Part shown: positions 25,447-37,600 of the stretch, piece by piece
Position numbering within the stretch: the first letter of the stretch is position 1
How the letters are laid out: each line of letters opens with the position of its first letter
Assembly: GCF_000699445.3 (NCBI RefSeq)
Contig: NC_067197.1
Location: 32,657,809-32,721,808 of the forward strand
Source of the DNA: Schistosoma haematobium
Taxonomy: Eukaryota > Platyhelminthes > Trematoda > Strigeidida > Schistosomatidae
DNA length: 64,000 bases
Direction of reading: 5' to 3'
Notes under the pieces: generated by a model
What the model was told of the DNA's origin: nothing
Seen by the model: the letters and a program-made list of their open reading frames with translations, nothing else
The model's database searches: none
Position numbers and translations under genes: made by a program

Positions 25447-28400
25447 AACTTTGTTTCAATCTAATGTTAGCCATTCGTCCAGATAATGATAGTGTAATTT
25501 GAATTCCTTCCCATACCTCAATGAACTTAATATGCAACATCTGTAGGGAACAAAATTATTTAAAAGTCAAGAGAAAAGATGATTTCCTGATTTTACGAAA
25601 ATTTCATTTGTTGCTATCTTTTAGTGTATAGACATGAATTAAAAATGCAACTAACGTTAACTGCTATACAATTTATAAAGTATTAAGAAAATCTCTATGG
25701 GGTAACTAAATTAGAAACTAAAAGATACATTAAAAGGTATTTGTGTTATGATAAATCGATGAGGCCTGTAATATAACATGTAAGTTATGACATTGCGACG
25801 GCAAACACAGAAGTAGGCTATAATGGTTGGGAGGGGTAATGTATTGAAGCATATATAGTATGGGATGAATACAAGACCACTAAGCCAAATTTCTGGCGGA
25901 AAAGAAACTTTGCATGTGTGCTGTGATTGGATACACTCACGATGTTTAGATGATCGCCTTAAACTAATGTCTTTATTAGTCATAACTGTCATCATGATAT
26001 TTGTATCTCTAGCCAAAATTTACAAACAACGTTTATTGGGTGGGTTAAACCAACTGGTACATTCGTTTAAAGGTTCGGTTTTATTAGCGTACTTGCTTCA
26101 TGCTTTTTGTTTATTTACAATATTTAAAGTACAATAAGTTGGATTTATAAAACGTTACAAGTGATTCATGTGTCTTCTGTAAAAGATATTTTTCTTTAAG
26201 CTATCTGTAAATATGAAATGTTTATAACTGATACGAAATCCACAAATAATTAAAAGTGTAGAATTATTTTTGATTCTCGGCTTGGTGTGGAAATTACGAC
26301 AAATTTGTTCATATATTCACTTCAAACTTCAATAAACAACAAATAAATGTAATTTGACTAGGTAATAATTAAATATTTCTTTTGTTTTTATATTATCTGG
26401 GCATATTTAACAAAATCTGACTTGAAAAAGAAAATCAAAATAAAAGAAAATATACACAAAAACGTACTAGATTATAACCTTCTTCATTTGATTAGTAATC
26501 TCATATTCATGAAGTTTTCCTCTGTTTTGATTAAATATTTAATTACATTGTAATGACATAAAATAACAAATGATCTTTGTTGCCAACTAATGTACATCAT
26601 GATTAATTACTTGCTAAATCTTTATTAACTGCATGAATGTATTGTTAAATCGATGGCTTTATAGAATATCTTAACTCTAAAAACAAACGAAATAAACCAG
26701 TTCTATGTTTAAGATATGAAGTAATTTAAATTATCAATAATTTAGCAAATAATATGACAATATATTTTAAACACTTTATTGTCCGTATGTTGAAAGTGAA
26801 AAAAAACTTGGATGTCGGTTTAACATTTAAGTAGCTTTTTCTGTTTGTTTTTTAAAATCGGAATGATACAAAATATTAGATTTTAGAATTTTAATTTTCC
26901 AGTTTGCCTATTTTCAATATCTTTGATAGTACTAGGTCTTAAGAAATATTTTGTGAATATTCAGTTCACAATACTAAAGATTCCAGAATACGAGCTTAAC
27001 TCACGAGTTATTATATTCATCACTGATAAATGTACTTCATCTTGTAATGGAACTGATAAGTCTTGTTAATTTGAACGCTTTATTCGGTTTCTAAGCTATT
27101 CTGGTAACCCGCAGCTAGAACTACGCAGCGACCTGAACTCGAGAGAAAAGGCGCAAAATAAGCGAAAAACACTACGCCAAAGGTTCATTTTTGTACAGAA
27201 AAACACGGGTATTTATAGATGTTAACATTTGTTAAATCAACATATTTTGGCCAATCCGCTAAAAGATAACGTTTTTATTCATCGTTAATTTCGCTTCTTT
27301 GAGACTTTACTACAGCTTCGAACGATTTGGATTAAGTGTCAGTTAATAACTAGTAGTATTATAATCCACAATTAAGAATGAGTATTCGGAACACCACATA
27401 TCATTAGTTATTTAGGTTGACTATTTTTCATTCAAAGATATCTTAGAAGGTTTACCACCCCTATTCGAAAGTTACTGTACAGGTTATGAACAGTATGAAC
27501 ACCATAACATGACAGCTATAAGAAGCTGGAAGAAAGCGATCTAAAATCTTGACAGTTTTTTTATTTTTAGTGATTACTTCACAGTTACGGAACCTGTTGA
27601 GGAATACTTTACAATTGGTTATTTAATTTTTCCTGAGATATTTTTTGAGAGCGAATGATTTTGACCAGTGGTTAGTATACTGGGACTGACAATGAATTAC
27701 TTCAAATCCTACAAATTATAAATAGAACAAAGAGGATAAAAATCACTGCATCATGCAATTTTTTAAGTAGTTGCAATATACTTAAATGACAGGGTTAGGT
27801 ATTTAAGATTAAATATGAAGGATCCACTATGAACCAACATTTATAATACAAGTATTTTATTGCAAATAGTAATTGAGATGAAGTGTTGAGTTTCACATTA
27901 ATTAGTGAAAGACTTGCGTGTATTACATAAACTTCGTCTCTCCTAATCCTAAAAATTAAGAAGAAAATTATCTACAACCTTAAATTTCATGCAATCACTC
28001 ATATTCAACTTCGTGAATGATAATATCAATTTAGAAAATTGTAAAACGCAGCTATAAATTCTTGTGAATGACTTATAGACGGCTTTCACACTTCAGTTTT
28101 ATGGTTGTTAAAATACGTATATCTATAGCTCCAAAGAAATTAAAGATCATATCATTAAGCTACACTGCAAACTAACCTAACCAATAGATTTAAATCAGTG
28201 GTGAGGAATATTCATAAAGCAATTATTAGATATTATTAATGACCTTAGAAATATGGATTAGCACATTCAATGAAAATCTTGTTTCAACCAATATATTTAC
28301 CAATTTTCCCCAACGAATCGTTCGAGTGAGTCGCAGACATTTCGGCTATTGATTGATAGAAATGCATATTAGTAATTAAAGCAAATAAATGTCTTGCTGA

Positions 28401-28549
28401 TAAAGTTCTTTTCATTTTGAAATCACGCCTCCGGGCCTTAGAGCGTAAATGAATAGTTACAGTGTGATGCTATAGAGTGAAAAATAAATGAAAACATCAA
28501 GCTTTTAGTGGGGTAAAGATAACGTCACAACATTGTGAAACGATTATAA
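25447..28549. other. No gene recognised
   Basis: Strongly AT-rich. The frame at 25865-26137 has no recognised domain. About 27095-27200 is locally GC-richer (GAACTACGCAGCGACCTG) and could be part of an unidentified repeat. Confidence 0.35.
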
Positions 28550-28760
28550 CCAGACAAGTAAATAATTGGACGCTTGCTCACTGGTCTATAAGCTAAGTTC
28601 CCGCCATACGACTTGAAAATCCTGAGTTCAAACCTCGATGAAACAATGGATAATCAGTGCTGATGTGTCTCCTACCACAAGGAAATAGCTGTTCACTGCG
28701 TCCTCACTTTTGGCGGTTGTCTCACTTAGACCATTCTGTTATGTAAGCTATGAAATTCAG
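28550..28760 (+). repeat. Possible tRNA-related SINE remnant
   Basis: The text reads like the internal promoter of a tRNA-derived SINE. A box-A-like GCTCACTGGTCTATAAGCT is followed about 35 nt later by a box-B-like GAGTTCAAACCTC. A less AT-rich body follows, ending near 28760. No second copy was found in the window. Confidence 0.4.
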
Positions 28761-29010
28761 TAATTTCTGAAACACCAAATAATAAGTAATGCGGTTTTTA
28801 AGTCTGAAATTGACTTTGAAGGGAAGTAAAAAATACGTTTTTGGGAACGGTGTTAATTTGTTTGAATTTAACTATTCATACTACCGTACATCATCAAAAT
28901 TGAGAATACTTCACCGTTCTTTTATTTTAAAACCTTAAATAAGAAGTAACAAAACTAACAGTACCAATAAATTTATAAATCTCAATATATCAGTGAGTAG
29001 AAAAATTGAA

Positions 29011-29056
29011 TTTTCTGACGTTTCGTGACTCAGTGTTAGTCATCTCTTCAGAGAAC
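29011..29056 (-). ncRNA. Hammerhead-ribozyme-like sequence
   Basis: On the minus strand the order is TTCT, CTGAAGA (fits CUGANGA), a GA-TGACT / AGTCA-C hairpin as stem II, GAAA, CG, TC, then AGAA, which pairs with TTCT as stem I. The predicted cleavage triplet is GUC. Stem III would be only two base pairs without a loop, as in the minimal PLE-type motifs that may act as dimers. It may be a remnant of a PLE terminal repeat. The fold is by hand only. Confidence 0.45.
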
Positions 29057-30282
29057 AACTAAATGTTACAATTATAGAGAGGATTTGCAACTAAGTGAAA
29101 TATAACATTCTAAGTACAGTTTAATTTATCATTGTAAATGACAAAATTAATACAGTGAACAAATAATAAACGTTCGATATATTTTTTACAGTACACTGAA
29201 ATACTGGAACAGCTGGCCACTAAAATAATTATACGTCATCACTGTGAGGAGAAAGATAAAAGAAAGGGGATTCATTCGAAAATAAAAAGTGAATAAGAAT
29301 AATTGAATGAGAATTGTATATAAAAGGAGATACAGTTCTGTTTGATACCACCGCTTGATATCATAAATGGACCACTTCCCCACTTTTACCATCTAATGTC
29401 AGAGTTGGGAATAAATCACTTATTTGATAGTTCTTAATACATGTCCTAGCTACCAAAGTCGATATTTCAAGATAGTGAAACCAAATGAGTTGTCGTCGCT
29501 CTGCTCAAACAAGAACAGCCGAAACTGACAATTAGTGACACGCATTTACTACTAGATATCAGAAATCATCAGGAGAACATAGGAAGCCGCCGAACTACCG
29601 CAATCCAGAGAGGAAAGGTTTCATAAGCACAGGATAGAACTGATCACACCAACGCGTTGTAGATCCAAACTTTCACAATCTGACCAACATCAAAAATATT
29701 CTAATCTGGAAAGTGCCATTCCAGCCTACACTACACGTTGACTGATTTCGTATGATTTCGATTAGCATTACTTTCGTTAGATTATTTTTTTAGGTTAGTT
29801 TTTTTCCTTACTATATTTCCACTTAAGCGATCATTAATTACGAAGAAAAAAATAAAAACTTTTAATCATTATCTAATTAAATTACATCGTAACTTTATAT
29901 AACTTTTAAATAGATAACATTTCTATTTACAACCATTTGTAATACAACCTATTTAGTATTTAGATATCTTTTATTCAGAAAACCTAATCAAAAGTAAAAG
30001 AAAGTTTTTTAAATCACATTTCCAAAAATATTACGAAGTCATTCTTTCTAGATGAATGTAAGATGAACGAAAAAAGTTACAAGTTCTAAGCCTAAACACG
30101 TTGTAAATAATGGAAAATCGGTCAACTTAAGTAGGTATTTTTACTTTTTGATGACACTAAATAGTTTTCCAAATACTTAGAAAACTCCTCTTCAATCCCC
30201 ACTGATAAGTAAGATGTCAAACTGAAGAAAAATGTATTCAATCGACAGCTAAGTACGTTATGTTACGTTATTTACAACTAAA
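29057..30282. other. No gene recognised
   Basis: AT-rich. The stretch at about 29430-29720 is less AT-rich and may be decayed retroelement sequence, but I cannot name it. Confidence 0.35.
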
Positions 30283-30678
30283 AGGCGACCTGATTGAATA
30301 TCTGAGCTACCTGTCCCTGCCATCTAGATATTTCAACAAGTTATCTGTTTCCTTGTTTATTTTAATAAATCATTATGTTAATTAATTCCATAAACTGTTC
30401 AGGTGAGTCGGTGAAAAGTTTCCAACCTTTCTCTGTACAAGTTACAAAAATTTACAATCAGAAACATCGTGATGGTTGGCAATATGGATTGAAAAGAATG
30501 AACATTATTCAGATATCGACTTTGAAATGGTGATACCTAACTGGCGGTCACTCAATATTTATCATAAATATCGATCAAGAAATAAGAAACGGAAATTCTC
30601 TAAAATACATTGTGCTGGGAATTCTATATTGTACCAAAAATATAATGTTGAATAAACCTAATAATAATAATAATAATT
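30283..30678 (+). repeat. Dispersed repeat ending in (AAT)n, copy 1
   Basis: This matches 52960-53333 over most of its length. Shared blocks include AATATCTGAG, CTGCCATCT.GATATTTCAACAA, TGTACAAGTTACAAAA, CGATCAAGAAATAAGAAA and GAATTCTATATTGTACC or its one-base variant. Both copies end in AATAA...AATAATAAT. A short simple-repeat tail is typical of 3' ends of CR1- or SINE-like non-LTR elements. Confidence 0.7.
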
Positions 30679-31652
30679 GATTTGAAAACTTAATGTTATA
30701 ACGAGACGAGTGTTTTAAAAGTTGGAAATTTCGGAACCAGTTTTCGAATGATTGTTATTCATACTCTTGTCTAACTGTATTGTTGCACTTCTAAATTCCT
30801 TTTACTATAAGCTTTTAGTGGATCTTTTAACGCTCGTCATACGTTTACCATTTCCTAATTATTACGGAATAGTTATCCACTGTTTGCTGCGCTTTGCTGT
30901 CACGTGTGGCATGATCGTACTTAATGTATGTTTAGTGTAATGTTAGTTGAGCGATATATTCGCAATAATTAAAGGAAATTAGTTATAGTTTCAACAATTT
31001 TCTATCATTGAACATATTGAGATCTTCAAATGACTTTTGTTATTTAGCACACAAGTAATGGTGTATTCGCCTTGCATATACTAACAAATAAGACTAAGAA
31101 CATATGTCAGTTTAATACACTTTATTATAAGATAGTTCCCCATCGATTTTAATCAATTAGTAGGTTTGTTCGAGTTTATTTACTTGAATTGATTTGTGTA
31201 TATGGTAATTTACGAATGTGATTTTACATTTCAAAATTGTATATAATTCAATTTATGCATAAAATATTTCTCCAGACTCGAAAATAATTATCGACCTGGA
31301 TAATCATTTGTGTATATATAACCTAGCAACGCGTAGCTAGTCAGTTCTTTGTTTTGCAATATGTATGAAATCATTTCATATTATGTTTTAGACTAAAACC
31401 TGTGTGTTCGAAACATCATCACTACTTCGTTCTTGTAAATAAAGTGATAGAAAACTTCGTAACTGTGTATTTATTAATAAGTCATAATTTGATATTCTTT
31501 TTCATGACGGAATGACGGATAGTATTTCTCTTACCAAATAAGTGAAAACATAGTCACAGTTAAAATAATGCAGAAACTAAGTTTTACAAAGATGAAACAA
31601 TTATACATTTTAAAGAGAAGTTGATTATTCAAACAATATAATCCATACTTAC
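30679..31652. other. No gene recognised; possible LTR-like promoter block
   Basis: Around 31300-31460 a TATATATAA box is followed about 100 bp later by AATAAAGTG. This resembles an LTR promoter/poly(A) layout, but no paired LTR was found. Later exons of the FERM gene may also lie here or further left and escape recognition. Confidence 0.3.
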
Positions 31653-34600
31653 ATTGTAATAAATTCGTTTAATTTCATTCCATTTAATACGATTAGTTGG
31701 AACAATCCAATAATCTGGGAATTGCTAGAACCATAATGTCAAATACAAAATAATTTAATGAAATAATATTTACAGATAACTTTATTTTGAAAACTATCTT
31801 ACGCACCTTATGATACATTAAATTTATGCTGGGCAGTTTAAAAAGTCCCACAGAAGGAACTAGTAGCCTGGAAGTTGAAAACTGGAGTACTTTAGCTACT
31901 AAGCTGGTTTGAACTAATAACCTATTTACTAACTGAAATGGATTAGTGGGTTTATTTGAGAACATTTATCTGTCAAAGAAACTAATTTCATTTGATTAAT
32001 GCATAAAAATTGTAAATTGTTTAGATTTTTGTAATATTTTAACTCAAAGAAGCCTAACCTATGTATACAACAGAAAAATATTCAACAACTTTGTTTACCT
32101 TGACACACAATAGGGTCGTTTCAGTCTTGATTGCAATATTTTAATACATACAAATATTACTTCCCCCTCCCCATCTTTGTGACTAATCCTCCTTTTCGTG
32201 ATATTTATTTATTTATTATTATTATGTTTACATTAATCTTCCCTATTTAACATGATATTCCTACAAATTACTATTCTTATTATCACCATTTATATTGTTA
32301 TCATACCAACTATGGCACAAAAACTCCTAATTAGGAATGTACAGCATAAGTAAGCGATTTCATGAAAAAGATTTTCTTAGTTGAGTTTTCTTGACTCATA
32401 TTTTGTATTAAATTTTTTTGCATACGACCTTATCTATTAATTAGGACTGAATTTTCCATAACTTTTAACGACTTTATTAAGTGATTCAATAAATCTCCTA
32501 TATTCTATGTTTGGAAACATCTAATGTTTGGTAAATTTGTTCGTTTTTTTCTATTTTATGACAGGCTACTGCATGCAAAATTATGAACGAGTATGATTGT
32601 ATAACATAAGAAATTGAAATCACAGATGAGAAAATTTTCTTCACTGAGAAGTCTTCCGTTTCTTAATGATTGAATGAAGTTTTTTCTTTATTTAGTAAAT
32701 TATTTGACAATTTATGCCGATTACCTTACTACATATTTTCAAGTGCATTCTACACAGAATATAAATTAGTAAGGTTTATAATATATCCTGAATTCATAAG
32801 ATGAAACGTATTCAAAATTTCTATCTTATTTTTGAAGATTACAATAATTACACTAACAAGCTATTATTGAAGTGAATGAGTAATTTTAATATGCTTTATG
32901 AGAGAGAATAACAACACCGCACAGATTTCAAATTTATTACTTTTTTTTGAAAAAAATGATGGCTCATTAAATAATGATCAAGGTGAAATTATGCGATCAC
33001 AATGTTCGATACTCGAGAGATGAGCGTCAAACTGTGATGTCCTTAATTCATCAAACTATGGATTGTTTTATATTCACATAAAGAGATACAGATGTAAGCA
33101 ATTTGAATGACAATTATCAATGATGTTTTGATATTTTCAATAAATATCTGAATAACATTAATAAAATAATTGATGTTAAAAAAATGTTCTAAACATTACA
33201 GTATTCTATATTACCATTTTTTGATTGATGTAAATTCAATCTGGAGAAAATCTGATGGTGAACTTTTCCTTTACTATGTTAGTTTATACTTATTGGATAA
33301 GCAGTGGATAAAGTACGAGTTGATAACTCAGCCGTATAGTACGTTACAACTAAAAGTCAGGGTTCTAAAGACTGATATCGATTTTCTGACTTTTAAATAA
33401 ATAATTCTGATAGAAATGTTCAATAGATAATTAATAATATAATAATTTTTGAAGAGATTACAGCATAAATGAATTGAATGCAACAGGTAATTACTTTGTT
33501 TTCATCACCTGATATAATGTAACTCCTTGTGGACTGATTCCAATCCATACAGAGAAGCGGCATTTGTGAGTAGGTTTCTCAAGTGGATATAAATGTAAAT
33601 TGAAATCAGAGTTCAATTTTGTTGCCAGATGAATAAAATGAAACTCAGCCAGATAGCTTACAGTATTATGAAGCGCTGAATGATGTATATAAGTGTAATA
33701 GGCTAGTTCAACACTATCACACGATTTAACAAACTAAATTTTACAAACAATCAAACACATATTAGATAATTTAGGAGTATATAAAATCATAAAATATATA
33801 GTGTTGAGAAACTTAAAACCATTCCGTTTGATAATCTCTTTTGATCTGAACACGATAGAGATAAAAGTATTGTCTTGGAAAATCATTAATGCGTACAACA
33901 AATACCTATTACTTAACTTATCAGTGTGATTCTAAGGCAATTAGTCCACTGTATAATTAAATTTTGTATACTGAAGGAATAACCAATACTGACTGTTATC
34001 AAACCCTTGGGCACTTACATGTAGAAAAGGCAACATGAAAGTAGTTACTATCATTTTACTATGCACACTAGATCATGTCTGAAAAGCGTTCAAATATATT
34101 ACGAATAAGTACGGCAATGAAATTAAGCACTAAACGATTATCAGCTGGATAGAGTCCCATTTTAGTTTAACTGAAAATATAAGCTTCATTACAAGTATAT
34201 ATGTCAATACTACTAGATACTCATGATTTCAGCATATCGATAGCCGTAAAAGTAAATTCAATATGGTAGTATTTCGTTTGATAGAATCTAATTGAAGAAA
34301 TACAAATGCTTCAGGAAAAGTAAAACTTCTGCATTCTTAAGCAAACACCTACTTACTAACGTTCTTCAGGTGAATCCAGATAACTAGGGTGGTTGACAAA
34401 TTCGAGAATACTGTTTATCGCCACCACAGTAAATTAAATTTATTAAAAAGCGTTTTATTGACGATTCATGCATCACATTCTCGTTTAAGTAGATTCTAAA
34501 AGCCTAGAATATATCAAATACTGTATGAGGATAAGTCATTAAATTTCTGATTCGAAATGTTTATTCATGCCTTTTCAGTTTACTTTTCAAAAAAACATTG

Positions 34601-37600
34601 TGTTCAGGCCGTTTAACCTCCTTACTAGTACATTAGTCAAACTACTCTATCCACACATAATTTACATCTTATGTCTTCTAATTTTCTGTCTCGCAGTCCT
34701 AAAAGTAATCGAGCGCGTTGTGACTAAAACTAACATAAAAATAATCATACTATGATAACAAACAAGGGGGCGATGAAAATAAGAGTAAAAGTGAAAATTT
34801 AGATGTTTTCCCTTTCTTGACATTAGAAAAAAGAATCTCTCAAAGTTCTTCAGAAGAATGGTTTATGGAAAAACAACTTCATTTTCAAAATCAAGTGCAA
34901 CGTTTAGATTCATCTTAAAACTTGAAATTTTTATCATTTTCATTGCTAGACTATGTATTATGATTATGATACTTCATTTTTAGTTACATACATATGCTTC
35001 AAGTATCTTAATAGACTCCTGAAAATCAGTTTTGTATAGTATTGCATAAGTCACTAAAGAAGAAAATTCTAAGACACCAAACCAAAACACTGCATAACAT
35101 ATAATCAATAGATTTAATTAGAACACTGAAGAGTAAATAGTTTAGATAATGAGAAAATTAACGAAGCAATTAAATAATGCCACATCTTACTTCTACAAAA
35201 CGTGTTTATTGATACAAAAGTAGGTTGAAAAAAGATAGTGACCAAAATAACACAGCACCAGTTCATAAATTCAATAAATATTGGTCTGAGCCATGCTGAA
35301 AGGTACAAACTATTCAATTATGGTTCGTTATAATCGCAAACAATCATTGGAGACTTTGAATGACATGTCCTAAACTCATCCAAAATGGCTCACACTTATC
35401 CGTTGTTTATCTTTCAATCTTGACGTACGGTATTCCTTTGATCTTACCTTTTCACTCTGTCTTTTCTAAACGTATTCCTGATGTTTAGCTTTCTTCTTTA
35501 TCATTGTTAATGAACAATTTTGAAATCATTTGTTATTCATCTTGTCGTGCTAATATGGTATGGCAACTTGAGCCAACATTCATCTATGACAGGCTCTATG
35601 TTTACGATATCTCTCTGTAATGCTAATATTAATATACCTGTCATTATTTATAAAATGATATTAGTACTCAGTAATGATCATCTTATTAAATGGAATCAAC
35701 GATGTTTAATACTTCGAAAGTTATGAAATGTCCAATACTTGCTTGTTATCAACAAACTTTCAACTCTAGACGTTTACGGTGAACTTTATTCTATACTACA
35801 CTTAGTGTCCTTTTTTCCAGACAATAGTTGAAATGTTGGTTAAGCATGTAACATATTTACTACAATTTCTGTATTGAGGATTCTTGATAAGTAATTCGAA
35901 GGTACTTTTAGTCTATAATATAAGTGTATCACACTTTATGACAGATTTTCTAATCAATAGTGTTTCAAAAATAAACGTGATTTACAATTATATGCGTAAT
36001 ATTTAAATTGTATGGCTTTAATCTAAATAATCTTCATTCACAGATACTACCAATTAAACTTGAAATAATACGATATTCACTCATTTTCTTAGTCTTCTCA
36101 ACTCATTATTACATAATAAGACTGAATGCCTAAACATACGTTTTCGGGTAGAACCAATTTAATATAAGCAGTCGAGTAGTTGGATATTATCTGAAAAAAT
36201 CAATGTATGATTTAAATCCTTTGATAAAGACTGTTTTGTTCATTCAAGTAGGAATTATCTAACTACTCATAATTTTCCTTGTTTTACCTACTATGTGTTT
36301 ATTTCCGAAACGTTAAGTATTTATCAGCTAAGTAGTCGGTCTACAAAGCTATTCTGTTTTATAGAAACTGAATATACAGTTCACTGTAAGTGCTAAAGAT
36401 CTGGAAATATCTTGCAGGTGGTTTTTGAATCGAGTAGTGTATTGATAGTAAGTGTCTACATCCAATAGGATACGAATTTCACCTTCAATCCAGACGTAAG
36501 CCTTTCACACCAATGTTGCATGATTTGAATAATCAGTTACCTTAATCGCACATACAGTTGACCAATGAAAGGTACATTTACCAGTCATTGAATATTAACC
36601 AGTATAATTTCATTCAGTTTTTATTACTAGCCGACTCCTAATGATCAACGTTGATTAGTAACAAGATATAACACCGTCTACACCATAGTATCAGACTGCT
36701 GAAATTACACTACTCTGCAACTTGATTTTAGCTAAGTAGAAACGTCTTCTAATTTGTCATCAGGATATTTAGGTTCACTTATTGCAAGCTGAGCTTGCTG
36801 TTATCCCACTAATAGACAGGGAACTTAGACTAGTTGAATGTTTTAATTGACGATAATTAGTGTTTATTTGTCAAAACAGTAGAAAAAATAATTCAGCTTA
36901 CTTTCTTAGGATAATAAAGTTCTGGTAAAAAATAGGATGTTTCAGATTCTGGATTAAAACATTTTGGTGCATCACCCAATTCAGCCTGTAGTGCAAACGC
37001 TGCTAACTGAAAATATACATTTGGATCACAAAATATTTCATAGGCAACATGATTTTTTCGTAGTTGTAAATAATAAATATGTTGTGTTGCACGTTCATTT
37101 ATACAATGTATCGGAAGATAAAATCGGATGCGAAAATATACAGTTGGATATGATGATTGTAATGAACAATGATATATTGACTTATTTATCGGTAGAGACA
37201 AAATACCCTGTTGAAATCAAATAAACAATAAAACAAATTCATTCTAACCTTTATTTTCAAAGAAATCTTTGGTATTCAAAGTATTTTTTATGTATGCACT
37301 TTAAAGATTTAATTTAGGCTTAGGCTTTCTTGTTCTATCATATGTGTACAGAATTTATATGAAACATTAAGTCTAATTCATCATATTAATGGTAAATTTT
37401 AATTGTATAAATCAATGAATAACTCAATTTAAATTAAAACAATAAAAAATTGAGTAACTCATATGGTATCAATTGTTTAATACCCTGTAGAAAAATGTCA
37501 ATAGAGTCAAATGAAGTAAATAGAAAAAAAACAGGCAACTATTCTGTTTGAAATAGAATAATGTACACGTTTTATGGAAGTTATCTTATTTGATCATATA

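Noticed and set aside
25865..26137. 90-codon plus-strand frame with hydrophobic segments as a membrane protein
   Set aside because: Hydrophobic runs are expected from AT-rich DNA. No splice context, no conserved motif and an equally long minus-strand shadow.
31490..31545. Further FERM exon directly after the exon at 31653
   Set aside because: An interval near here has usable splice sites and correct phase, but its peptide lacks the expected F3-lobe pattern.
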